Source: Oscillospiraceae bacterium
GTDB lineage: Bacteria; Bacillota_A; Clostridia; Monoglobales; WRBX01
NCBI GenBank assembly: GCA_009784335.1
Contig: WRBX01000011.1
Coordinates: forward strand, 1 to 11,579
Direction: 5' to 3'
Length of the DNA stretch: 11,579 nucleotides
Shown: piece by piece, positions 6,545 through 11,579 of the stretch
How the letters are laid out: every line of letters begins with the position of its first letter
How positions within the stretch are numbered: the stretch's first letter is position 1
Notes under the pieces: model-generated
The model's database searches: none
The model's input: only the letters and a program-made list of their open reading frames with translations
Told to the model about the DNA's origin: nothing
Translations under genes and position numbers: made by a program

Positions 6545-6793
6545 CTATTCTGCAACGAATGGTAATAGTGCGACTTGGCGGGCGCGCTTGACTGCGGTGG
6601 TGAGGACGCGTTGGTGGGCAGCGCAGCAGCCATTTGTGCGGCGCGGGCTGATTTTACCACGCTCGGTGATGAATTTTCTCAAGATTGCTAAATCTTTATA
6701 GTCCACATAGTGCAGCTTGTTTGCACAGAAGTGGCAGGGTTTTCTACGCCTTTTGCGAAATGGGCGCTCGTTTTTATCGTTTTGGTTTGCCAT
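6545..6793 (-). CDS. rpsR: 30S ribosomal protein S18
   Basis: S18 binds the platform of the small ribosomal subunit as a heterodimer with S6. The 82-residue product shows the typical Arg/Lys-rich N-terminus, the core [20 protein letters not shown] (31-50), and [12 protein letters not shown] followed by the basic C-terminal helix ending near ARQVALLPF. Four cysteines (20, 23, 56, 57) form the pattern of the zinc-binding (C+) version of S18. The ribosome site AAAGGA is 8 bases upstream of ATG. It is third in the rpsF-ssb-rpsR order, separated from ssb by an unusually long structured spacer. Confidence 0.97.
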   Translation of the reverse strand: MANQNDKNERPFRKRRRKPCHFCANKLHYVDYKDLAILRKFITERGKISPRRTNGCCAAHQRVLTTAVKRARQVALLPFVAE

Positions 6794-6839
6794 AATATAA
6801 GTCCTTTCTATCTTTCTTTATAAGGTTCACCTCTCGCTC

Positions 6840-6950
6840 CCAAAATGTTCCACAATATAGTTCATTTTGGTCGCTCGATGCGGAAGTTCGCTGGTTGCTG
6901 CGCCAATTGGCTTGCAACAAAATAATTTTTTCGCTTCGCTCAAAATTATT
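6840..6950. other. Structured spacer between ssb and rpsR with three inverted repeats
   Basis: The 167-base gap (6794-6960) contains CCAAAATG/CATTTTGG (6840-6847 and 6863-6870). It also contains GTTGC/GCAAC (6894-6898 and 6914-6918) enclosing the palindrome CCAATTGG. A third pair, AATAATTTT/AAAATTATT (6921-6929 and 6942-6950), encloses a loop with TCGCTTCGCTC. No open frame of note is present. It may be an inserted intergenic repeat or a regulatory leader of rpsR; the sequence alone does not decide. Confidence 0.5.
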
Positions 6951-6960
6951 CTAGCTCACT

Positions 6961-7401
6961 TCAAAATGGTAGATCATCATCGGCGTCGATTGGCATGAAG
7001 CCGCTTGATTGCGGCGGTTCATCTGCCATAGCGGGCACAGGTTGGGCATATTCGTTTGTTGCAGCATTTTGATTTTCAGGGCGTTTATCGCCGCAGAAGT
7101 TGATTTCGTCGGCAACAATTTCCGTCGACCAGCGCTTATTGCCTTCTTTATCTTCCCAAGAACGCTTTTGGATTGTGCCCACAACATTTGCCATTCTGCC
7201 TTTTGTGAAATATTTGCAGAAAAACTCGGCCTGGCTGCGCCATGCAACAACATCGAGGAAATCGGTTTGGCGCTCTTCGCCTTGCTTGACGAAGCGGCGG
7301 TCAACCGCCAGGGTGAATGAGCAAACGGAAGTGCCGTTGGTGGTGGTTTTTAGCTCGGGATCAGCAACAAGGCGCCCCATAATAATAGCTTTATTCAGCA
7401 T
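6961..7401 (-). CDS. ssb: Single-stranded DNA-binding protein
   Basis: SSB coats single-stranded DNA during replication, repair and recombination and recruits partners through its acidic tip. The 146-residue product has the OB fold (about 1-105) beginning MLNKAIIMGRLVADPEL, with VCSFTLAVDRRF and TDFLDVVAW. A flexible Gln/Asn/Pro linker follows, and it ends DDDLPF, the canonical partner-binding tip. Its ATG lies inside the end of rpsF (11-base overlap), with AGGAGG 9 bases upstream inside the rpsF tail, so translation is coupled to S6. Confidence 0.97.
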   Translation of the reverse strand: MLNKAIIMGRLVADPELKTTTNGTSVCSFTLAVDRRFVKQGEERQTDFLDVVAWRSQAEFFCKYFTKGRMANVVGTIQKRSWEDKEGNKRWSTEIVADEINFCGDKRPENQNAATNEYAQPVPAMADEPPQSSGFMPIDADDDLPF

Positions 7402-8152
7402 CTTTTACTTCCTCCTCTTTTTTAGTTGCAGCTTTTTTTGCGGCAGGTTTTTTGGCAACTGCAGTTTTCACAGGAGCTTTTTTAGCTGCCGGTTTCTTTG
7501 CTGCCGGCTTAGCTTCTTCTTCAGCCTTTGGCTTCTTTGCCGCAGGTTTTTTTGCAGCAGGTTTTTTAGCCTTTGGCTTTTCTTCTTCAGCCGGAGTTTC
7601 CTCTACAACTTTTTTAGCGCGAGGTTTCTTAGGTTTTGGTGCTTCCTCGGTAGCCGGTTCTTCGGTTGGAGGGATGCCCGAGACGGAGTCCCCTACGGGT
7701 GCCGGGGCGGGAGTTTCTGCTGTTTCATCGGCGGGCTCAACAAGGCGAGCTCCTACGGGCTCTTCCTCAGCGGTAGCTTTTTCGTCAGCCCCTGCGGGTG
7801 ATTCTTCCTTAACTCTTCCGGTCGGTTTACTATCCAATTTTACTTGGATATCCAGATAGCGTTCATCGCGCTTGATGACCATAGAGCGCAAAATACCGTC
7901 CGTGATGCCGTAGACACGGTCGAGCTCTTTTGGAAGTTCGGGATTGGAAATAAACTGGATTACGACATAGAACCCTTCGGTTTTGTAATCGATAGGGTAA
8001 GCAAGACGGCGATTGCCCCATAAATCGAGCTTTTCAATGGTGCCATCTTTTTCGATAATCGCCTTAATCTTATCGACTAAGCCGGTTCGAGTTTCCTCTG
8101 ATAGTGAGCTTTCCAGCACTAAAAGAGTTTCATAATGATTTGTTACTTGCAT
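7391..8152 (-). CDS. rpsF: 30S ribosomal protein S6 with long histone H1-like C-terminal extension
   Basis: S6 binds 16S rRNA together with S18. Residues 1-107 form a normal S6 domain (NHYETLLVLESSLSEE; GTIEKLDLWGNRRLAYPIDY; GFYVVIQF; ILRSMVIKRDERYL). The remaining 146 residues (108-253) are far beyond the usual length of about 95-110. First comes an acidic stretch with two full translated palindromic elements and one degenerate copy (about 118-162), then a Lys/Ala/Pro-rich tail with repeated KKPAAKKP units (about 171-245). The tail resembles histone H1 C-termini and may bind nucleic acid. ATG 8152 is chosen because AAGGAGGTG lies 11 bases upstream; an in-frame extension to 8263 would start upstream of the promoter. 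It overlaps ssb. Confidence 0.95.
   Translation of the reverse strand: MQVTNHYETLLVLESSLSEETRTGLVDKIKAIIEKDGTIEKLDLWGNRRLAYPIDYKTEGFYVVIQFISNPELPKELDRVYGITDGILRSMVIKRDERYLDIQVKLDSKPTGRVKEESPAGADEKATAEEEPVGARLVEPADETAETPAPAPVGDSVSGIPPTEEPATEEAPKPKKPRAKKVVEETPAEEEKPKAKKPAAKKPAAKKPKAEEEAKPAAKKPAAKKAPVKTAVAKKPAAKKAATKKEEEVKDAE
7671..7699. repeat. Short palindromic element inside rpsF, copy 1
   Basis: GGGA (7671-7674) pairs with TCCC (7689-7692), with an imperfect inner CC/GG stem, followed by CTACGGG. It is translated as APVGDSVSGIPP, the same scheme as APVGDAALGVP in the membrane protein. Confidence 0.6.
7729..7759. repeat. Short palindromic element inside rpsF, copy 2
   Basis: A CGGCGGGCTC...GCGAGCTCCTACGGG palindrome is translated as PVGARLVEPADE. 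It differs at only two bases from the copy at 5806-5837 over about 30 bases. A degenerate partial copy (CAGCCCCTGCGGG, about 7783-7800, translated PAGADE) follows closely. Confidence 0.65.
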
Positions 8153-8181
8153 TTCTTTAAATACACCTCCTTGTGGATTAC

Positions 8182-8203
8182 GCCAGCATTTTAGAATACT
8201 AGC
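8182..8203 (-). promoter_or_regulatory. Hairpin in the rpsF leader
   Basis: On the minus strand GCTAGTATT pairs with AATGCTGGC around CTAA, nine pairs with two G-U. It sits between the transcription start and the ribosome site of rpsF. In many bacteria the S6:S18 dimer represses its own operon through a leader RNA. I do not see that motif clearly enough to name it here, so a feedback role is only a possibility. Confidence 0.4.
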
Positions 8204-8219
8204 AAGGATAACTAATTGC

Positions 8220-8247
8220 ATTATATAGAAAATTACAAATTTGTCAA
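8220..8247 (-). promoter_or_regulatory. Promoter of the rpsF-ssb-rpsR operon
   Basis: On the minus strand TTGACA (8247-8242) is followed after 16 bases by TATAAT (8225-8220). Both boxes match the housekeeping sigma consensus perfectly, giving a strong promoter as expected for ribosomal genes. The leader to the S6 start is about 60 bases. Confidence 0.85.
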
Positions 8248-8256
8248 GAAAAAGAT

Positions 8257-8285
8257 TTGACAAAAAAAATCCAGTTAACTAATAT
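8257..8285 (+). promoter_or_regulatory. Divergent promoter of the 154-residue secreted protein gene
   Basis: TTGACA (8257-8262) is followed after 17 bases by TAATAT (8280-8285). The -35 is only 9 bases from the -35 of the rpsF promoter, back to back. The expected transcript start is near 8292, so the mRNA leader would be about 10 bases or less. Confidence 0.7.
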
Positions 8286-8301
8286 GTAAGTGGTGATGAA
8301 A

Positions 8302-8766
8302 ATGAAAAATAAAATTATTGCTTTATCTTGTGTGATTTCGGTAGTGCTTGTTGCGATTATCGGCGTGGTTTGGGCGGCTACTCCCGGCGGGGCGGACGAC
8401 CCGATTATCTCCCTCTCCTATCTCGACCAGCGCATTAGTCAGCTTAAAACAGAGCTAACTAATAAGATTGATTTACTGGACAATGCTTCAATCGCGGCGC
8501 AATCGAAATTTGTTGTTGTTGAGGTGCCCAAGGGTAAGAAGCTGATTGCCGGCGAGGGAACCGAGATGATTTTGCGCATGGGCAAGGCGACTGTTTTTGC
8601 TTCGAAAAAGGGCGGTTTGGCTAACACAACCGAGGGAGTTGATTTGCAAGATGGAGTGCGTTCTCCTGCCAATTCGCTGCTGATTTGCCCTATCGCTGAT
8701 GGGCGCGGATTGTATGCCGACGATGATTTGCTGGTGATGGTTAAAGGGATTTATACTTTGAACTAA
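8302..8766 (+). CDS. Small predicted secreted protein of unknown function
   Basis: The 154-residue product has a signal peptide or N-terminal anchor (about 4-25, with VWA-A as a possible cleavage site). A short predicted coiled-coil-like stretch follows (DQRISQLKTELTNKIDLL, 42-59), then a compact predicted beta-rich domain: VEVPKGKKLIAGEGTEMILR (73-92), GGLANTTEGVDLQDG (104-118) and SLLICPIADGRGLYADDDLL (125-144). I recall similar small exported proteins in sporulating Clostridia but cannot assign a role. ATG 8302 is preferred, with GGTGAT 4 bases upstream; ATG 8296 and GTG 8290/8293 are in frame. Because the promoter is so close, the transcript has almost no leader. It is probably a single-gene transcript. 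Confidence 0.8.
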   Translation: MKNKIIALSCVISVVLVAIIGVVWAATPGGADDPIISLSYLDQRISQLKTELTNKIDLLDNASIAAQSKFVVVEVPKGKKLIAGEGTEMILRMGKATVFASKKGGLANTTEGVDLQDGVRSPANSLLICPIADGRGLYADDDLLVMVKGIYTLN

Positions 8767-8772
8767 GCTTTG

Positions 8773-8793
8773 GGCGGTCACTCCGGCCGCCTC
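8773..8793 (+). terminator. Weak GC-rich hairpin after the secreted protein gene
   Basis: GGCGGTC pairs with GGCCGCC around ACTCC (7 pairs, one G-U) directly after the stop codon and just before the tRNA. It has no real T-run (TCTT), so it may only partly end transcription and the tRNA could be read from upstream. Confidence 0.35.
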
Positions 8794-8797
8794 TTGC

Positions 8798-8873
8798 GCA
8801 CCATTAGCTCAGTTGGTAGAGCACCTGACTCTTAATCAGGGTGTCCGGAGTTCGAGCCTCCGATGGTGTACCA
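8798..8873 (+). tRNA. tRNA-Lys (anticodon CTT)
   Basis: The 76-base cloverleaf is complete. The acceptor GCACCAT pairs with ATGGTGT (first pair G-U); the D-arm contains AGCTCAGTTGGTAGAGC; the anticodon stem CCTGA/TCAGG encloses CTCTTAA with CTT at 8831-8833; the T-arm CCGGAGTTCGAGCCTCCG follows; discriminator A and an encoded CCA end it. It decodes AAG lysine codons. Confidence 0.97.
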
Positions 8874-8886
8874 AAAGAAATTTATG

Positions 8887-8919
8887 CTCTGCTTGTGGTT
8901 TATAAGCAGAGTTTTTTTT
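8887..8919 (+). terminator. Intrinsic terminator after tRNA-Lys
   Basis: CTCTGCTT (8887-8894) pairs perfectly with AAGCAGAG (8904-8911) around a 9-base loop and is followed by eight T. It ends the tRNA transcript and separates it from the AAA ATPase promoter. Confidence 0.9.
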
Positions 8920-8956
8920 GTGAAAATTGCAAATCTTACAGATTTGTTACATTTTC

Positions 8957-8989
8957 TTGACAAAAATATTACAGTTTTATAAATATAAT
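8957..8989 (+). promoter_or_regulatory. Promoter of the AAA ATPase gene, close to the start codon
   Basis: TTGACA (8957-8962) is clear. The -10 is either TATAAA (8978-8983, 15-base spacer) or TATAAT (8984-8989, 21-base spacer); neither spacing is ideal. Either places the transcript start within a few bases of ATG 8992, and no Shine-Dalgarno sequence precedes that ATG. Confidence 0.55.
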
Positions 8990-8991
8990 AT

Positions 8992-10302
8992 ATGGACTTG
9001 AATATTCGACTATTTCTCCCAATATTAGCGAAGTTATCGGAAGCGGACCCCGGTTATTACACTACCGAAGCGAGGCTGAATATAGCGGTGGGGCCGTTTC
9101 CCGGAATCCCTGATAACAAGGCGTTTATCCTTGATATGAATAGCGAATATATCTTGATTCTCAACAAAGATGAAAAGCTATCGGCTGATTTAAAAACCAA
9201 AGATTATTCCATGCATATTAACGATGACGGCGTGACCGGATATACCCGCATGGTGGAGCATGCCGAGGCATTTGTGAAGCATGTTTATACCAACCTTGTG
9301 AATTTCAAAAAAGATAAAAATGTTTCGCTGATGCTTGCAAATTATGAGAAGGATCCTGAATTTAACAAGAACTACGAGCAGATTTTCAGTGATTGGATTA
9401 GTAGAAATATTTCCGATATGTTTGCCAATACTTCTGCGGCGCCGACTGACGGGGCGGTGGCTGGCGATGGCTCAACCTTGGGCAAGCTTGAGGATTTTCT
9501 TTCTAATATGATTGGCCTTGATGAGATTAAGGATGTTCTTCGGCGTTTCGTGGCGATTTTGGAGTTTGCTGAAAAAACAAAAGATGATTTTAATATAGAA
9601 GTGCCGAATTTACATATGGTTTTCAAGGGTTCGGCGGGCACGGGCAAGACCATGCTGGCTAATATTTTGGCCGAGCTCTACACCGAGCTTGGAATGATTG
9701 AAACCGGCGGGAAGCCGGTGAAAATCACGGTTGTGAATGGCACAAGTTTGCTGGTTTACGATGCGCCCAAGAAAGTTCGTGAGTTATGCGAGCAGGCCAA
9801 TGGCGGAGTGCTTTTGATTGATGAGGCGTATGCCATTTCGGAATCGCGAAGCGGGGTGGGCGATGAGGTTATTGCCACGATGCTGACTGAAATGGAAGCG
9901 CGGAAGGCAAGCCTGGCGATGATTTTTGCGGGATACACTCTTAAAATGGATAAGTTTTTATCTATGAACCCGGGGCTTAGGTCGCGGATTGGTGCCAATA
10001 TTACGCTGGCGGATTACACGCCGGCCGAGATGCTTGAGATGATTAAGCGGATGTTTGACAAATCGGGCTTTAAGGTAACGCTGGATGCTATGGATGCTAT
10101 GGAGGCGGTTTTCAAAGAGGCTGTGAGATATAAGGATTTTGGCAATGGGCGGTTTGTGGCAAGATTTTATCAGGATATTGTTTCCGAGCATGCGTTTAAG
10201 GTGCGCGGAGTGAAGGATAAAGAGGAACTTAGGACGATTAAGGCGAGGGATATAACGAGGAATGTGGTTGTGCAGGTGTTGCGAGGCGCTTCGGTAAATT
10301 AA
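8992..10302 (+). CDS. CbbX/SpoVK-like AAA ATPase with unrecognised N-terminal domain
   Basis: AAA ATPases of this group form ring-shaped remodelling machines; CbbX reactivates Rubisco and SpoVK acts in sporulation. No partner gene here indicates the substrate. In the 436-residue product the ATPase domain spans about 170-430. It has Walker A GSAGTGKT (213-220), Walker B VLLIDEAY (273-280), the sensor-1 region AMIFAGY (309-315), an arginine finger in NPGLRSRI (326-333) and a sensor-2-like GNGRFVARF (384-392). All catalytic motifs look intact. Residues 1-150 (beta-rich start, then helical) match no domain I can name and may bind the substrate. A short Ala/Gly linker (about 146-162) joins them. 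The stop codon lies inside the left inverted repeat of the following mobile-looking cassette, so the original C-terminus may have been altered. No ribosome site is visible. Confidence 0.9.
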   Translation: MDLNIRLFLPILAKLSEADPGYYTTEARLNIAVGPFPGIPDNKAFILDMNSEYILILNKDEKLSADLKTKDYSMHINDDGVTGYTRMVEHAEAFVKHVYTNLVNFKKDKNVSLMLANYEKDPEFNKNYEQIFSDWISRNISDMFANTSAAPTDGAVAGDGSTLGKLEDFLSNMIGLDEIKDVLRRFVAILEFAEKTKDDFNIEVPNLHMVFKGSAGTGKTMLANILAELYTELGMIETGGKPVKITVVNGTSLLVYDAPKKVRELCEQANGGVLLIDEAYAISESRSGVGDEVIATMLTEMEARKASLAMIFAGYTLKMDKFLSMNPGLRSRIGANITLADYTPAEMLEMIKRMFDKSGFKVTLDAMDAMEAVFKEAVRYKDFGNGRFVARFYQDIVSEHAFKVRGVKDKEELRTIKARDITRNVVVQVLRGASVN

Positions 10303-10328
10303 CAATTAACAAAGAACAATTAACAATG
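10296..10328 (+). repeat. Left 33-bp inverted repeat
   Basis: AT-rich arm with the core AATTAACAAAGAACAATTAA. It is itself built from repeated AATTAACA units. Confidence 0.8.
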
Positions 10329-10334
10329 ATTGTT

Positions 10335-10351
10335 GAATTCCTACGGAATTC
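10335..10351 (+). repeat. Palindrome inside the left end of the cassette
   Basis: GAATTCC-TAC-GGAATTC is a perfect 7-bp hairpin between the left inverted repeat and the gene. Confidence 0.6.
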
Positions 10352-10370
10352 TTCATTAAAAGGAATTAAG

Positions 10371-10730
10371 ATGAAAGATAATTTGATATTAGATAAATCG
10401 ATGGATTTCGCAGTTAGAATAATTAAGCTTTATGATTATTTGGATAAGCAGAGAAAATATTATGATCCGTTTAAGCAAATGCTTAGAAGTGGGACGAGCA
10501 TTGGTGCAAATGTGAATGAAGCAGTTAATGGGCAAAGTAAAAAAGATTTCTTGACCAAAATGTATATTGCATTCAAAGAAGCCCGTGAAACTGAATATTG
10601 GCTAAGATTGCTACACAAAACGAATTTTATTGATGACAAATCATTCGAAAGTATTTCAAAAGATTGTTTGGAAATAAACAAGATTTTGACAACGATTATC
10701 AAAACTACGAAGAAGAATATGGAAAAGTAG
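10371..10730 (+). CDS. Four-helix-bundle protein of the 23S rRNA intervening-sequence (S23) family
   Basis: The 119-residue product shows the family hallmark: SMDFAVRIIKLYDYL near the N-terminus, then RSGTSIGANVNEA, then KKDFLTKMYIAFKEARETEY followed by WLRLL. These form four helices of a basic homopentamer-like fold known from proteins encoded inside 23S rRNA intervening sequences and from the Avd accessory protein of diversity-generating retroelements. Its biochemical role is not established. ATG 10371 is chosen because AAAAGGA lies 7 bases upstream and the family normally starts here; an in-frame ATG at 10326 lies in the inverted repeat. No rRNA or reverse transcriptase is adjacent; the gene sits alone in an inverted-repeat cassette. 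Its AT-rich composition contrasts with the neighbouring ATPase gene, consistent with acquisition. Confidence 0.93.
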   Translation: MKDNLILDKSMDFAVRIIKLYDYLDKQRKYYDPFKQMLRSGTSIGANVNEAVNGQSKKDFLTKMYIAFKEARETEYWLRLLHKTNFIDDKSFESISKDCLEINKILTTIIKTTKKNMEK

Positions 10731-10746
10731 ATTTGCGAAGCAAATC
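10730..10746 (+). repeat. Palindrome inside the right end of the cassette
   Basis: GATTTGC-GAA-GCAAATC is a perfect 7-bp hairpin that begins at the last base of the stop codon. It has the same size and loop length as the left-end palindrome but a different sequence. Confidence 0.6.
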
Positions 10747-10752
10747 CACCGA

Positions 10753-10785
10753 CATTATTAATTGTTCTTTGTTAATTATTAATTT
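10753..10785 (-). repeat. Right 33-bp inverted repeat
   Basis: Reverse complement of the left arm with two differences. Confidence 0.8.
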
Positions 10786-10820
10786 TTTAATAGTCGTTTA
10801 AATAAGGGGAATATATAAAA

Positions 10821-10835
10821 GGTCATAACCTGACC
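10821..10835 (+). promoter_or_regulatory. Inverted repeat in the leader of the SLH protein gene
   Basis: GGTCA-TAACC-TGACC lies between an A/T-rich promoter-like stretch (TATATAAA at 10813-10820) and the ribosome site AAGGAGG (10848-10854). It could be an operator or a small leader hairpin; no regulator can be named. Confidence 0.3.
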
Positions 10836-10862
10836 AAAAATCTATTTAAGGAGGAACATTTT

Positions 10863-11579
10863 ATGTTCAAGAAAGCAAAAAAAGCGATTTCTATCGCGAT
10901 TTGTTTGATGATGTTATTCACTGTAATGCCATCGAACGCAGCAATTAATTTTCAAGATGTACCGAACAGTCACTGGGCAAAAGCTTATATTGATGAGTTT
11001 GTGGCTAAAGAGTACATAAACGGCAGGAGCGACACGGTTTTTGACCCTGAAGCGCCTGTAAACCGTGCTGAATTTGCGGCAATTATTTATCGCATATTCA
11101 AAGACATGCTCGACCCGCCACCTGCGCCGACAGCTGATCCGGCTGCGCCAACGGCTGATCCGGCGGCACCTACTGTGCTACCTGCACCGACTGTGGCTCC
11201 ACCGCTGACCTTCCCTGATGTGAAGGATGCTGATTGGTTCTATGCAGCGGTTATGGCTGCTGCAAAGGCGAAAATCACAAATGGCTTCGAAGATGGCTCA
11301 TTCCGTCCAACCGTGTCAATAACTCGTCAAGATGCGGCGACCATGATTCTTCGCACATTTGCCGCATTGGAAGCAGAGTTTAAGGGCAATGATGCGATTG
11401 AGCTGACTGACCTTGACAAAGTTGCGACTTATGCTAAGGTTGCGGTTGAAACTTTGGCTAAAAACGGCGTGATTAACGGCTATGAGGATAAATCTTTCCG
11501 CCCGACGCAAAGCATTACACGCGCTGAGACGGTGAAGATTTTGAAAGTAACCAAGGATAGGTATGATGGCATTTATGGA
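10863..11579 (+). CDS. S-layer homology (SLH) domain surface protein, 3' end missing
   Basis: The first 239 residues are present and the frame is open at the window edge. A signal peptide covers about 1-26 (KKAKK start, hydrophobic core, SNA-A). SLH repeat 1 is at about 28-82 (FQDVPNSHWAKAYI; NRAEFAAIIYRIF). A Pro/Ala/Thr linker follows (about 85-114). SLH 2 is at about 117-168 (FPDVKDADWFYAAV; GFEDGSFRPTVSITRQDAA) and SLH 3 at about 180-230 (NGYEDKSFRPTQSITRAETV). SLH triplets normally bind pyruvylated secondary cell-wall polymer and anchor S-layer proteins or surface enzymes. The functional domain, if any, would lie beyond the window. AAGGAGG is 8 bases upstream of ATG, an excellent ribosome site. 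Confidence 0.93.
   Translation, partial: MFKKAKKAISIAICLMMLFTVMPSNAAINFQDVPNSHWAKAYIDEFVAKEYINGRSDTVFDPEAPVNRAEFAAIIYRIFKDMLDPPPAPTADPAAPTADPAAPTVLPAPTVAPPLTFPDVKDADWFYAAVMAAAKAKITNGFEDGSFRPTVSITRQDAATMILRTFAALEAEFKGNDAIELTDLDKVATYAKVAVETLAKNGVINGYEDKSFRPTQSITRAETVKILKVTKDRYDGIYG
11122..11163 (+). repeat. 21-bp tandem repeat in the SLH protein linker
   Basis: Two adjacent 21-base units (11122-11142 and 11143-11163) match at 19 positions and encode the repeated peptide PAPTAD/AAPTAD. This marks a spacer between SLH repeats 1 and 2 that can expand by slippage. Confidence 0.65.

Larger units (their letters stand above)
10296..10785. mobile_element. Inverted-repeat-bounded cassette carrying a four-helix-bundle protein gene
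   Basis: The outer arms 10296-10328 and 10753-10785 are 33 bases each and complementary at 31 positions; the two differences are C/T. The cassette of 490 bases contains one gene (10371-10730) and two short palindromes just inside each end. No transposase is present, so any movement would need help in trans. The left arm supplies the stop codon of the AAA ATPase gene. Confidence 0.65.

Noticed and set aside
7100..7801. 233-codon open frame on the plus strand across ssb and rpsF
   Set aside because: Its Phe/Ser/Cys-rich product is the complement of the Lys/Ala/Glu-rich S6 tail and of ssb; no start signal is present.
8182..8203. Named S6:S18 leader riboregulator
   Set aside because: A hairpin exists, but I could not identify the characteristic protein-binding bulge, so only a generic leader hairpin is reported.
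8153..8263. 37-codon N-terminal extension of S6
   Set aside because: It would begin upstream of the promoter -10 box and would translate through the AAGGAGGTG ribosome site; S6 proteins start at the downstream Met.
10326..10370. 15-codon extension of the four-helix-bundle protein
   Set aside because: It starts inside the inverted repeat and crosses a hairpin; a good ribosome site precedes ATG 10371, and the family length fits the shorter form.
10371..10730. Diversity-generating retroelement (Avd-like gene)
   Set aside because: No reverse transcriptase, template/variable repeat pair or target gene is present; the sequence is nearer the rRNA intervening-sequence protein group.

Overview
The window reads as a chromosomal segment of a spore-forming, S-layer-bearing Firmicute of the class Clostridia. 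Supporting genes are spoIIP, the rpsF-ssb-rpsR operon, a CbbX/SpoVK-like AAA ATPase, an S-layer-homology (SLH) protein, strong AGGAGG ribosome sites and TTGACA/TATAAT promoters. Genus or species cannot be fixed from the sequence.

Left part (1-4062, minus strand): a tight three-gene operon encodes a 61-residue protein, a 114-residue protein and a 1096-residue protein. The large one carries a zinc-metallopeptidase-like HExxH region, a complete calcineurin-like/PPP phosphatase domain, a long hydrophobic segment and a charged tail. Part of that tail (LLESMKTNEQFGD) resembles the N-terminus of the 61-residue protein. Upstream lie four TTAACA-type hexamers at exact 11-bp spacing, which is the architecture of a PhoP (Pho box) binding site. 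I read this as a possibly phosphate-regulated, undescribed multi-domain effector or enzyme module; it is the most interesting region here.

Middle (4120-8152, minus strand): rpsF, ssb and rpsR are followed by a four-helix membrane protein with a long acidic/lysine-rich tail, a 107-residue unknown protein and spoIIP. S6 has an unusual C-terminal extension of about 145 residues that resembles a histone H1 tail. The spoIIP ribosome site is embedded in a terminator-like hairpin. A family of short palindromic elements ending in CCCCTAC on the plus strand occurs seven times. Six full copies are translated in frame inside S6, the membrane protein and SpoIIP, comparable in principle to Rickettsia palindromic elements.

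Right part (8257-11579, plus strand): a promoter divergent from the rpsF promoter drives a small predicted secreted protein. Then come tRNA-Lys(CTT) with an intrinsic terminator, a CbbX-like AAA ATPase that seems to be translated from a leaderless or nearly leaderless mRNA, and a four-helix-bundle (23S rRNA IVS-protein family) gene enclosed by 33-bp near-perfect inverted repeats. Last is the start of an SLH-domain protein cut by the window edge. No stretch longer than 300 bases lacks a gene.
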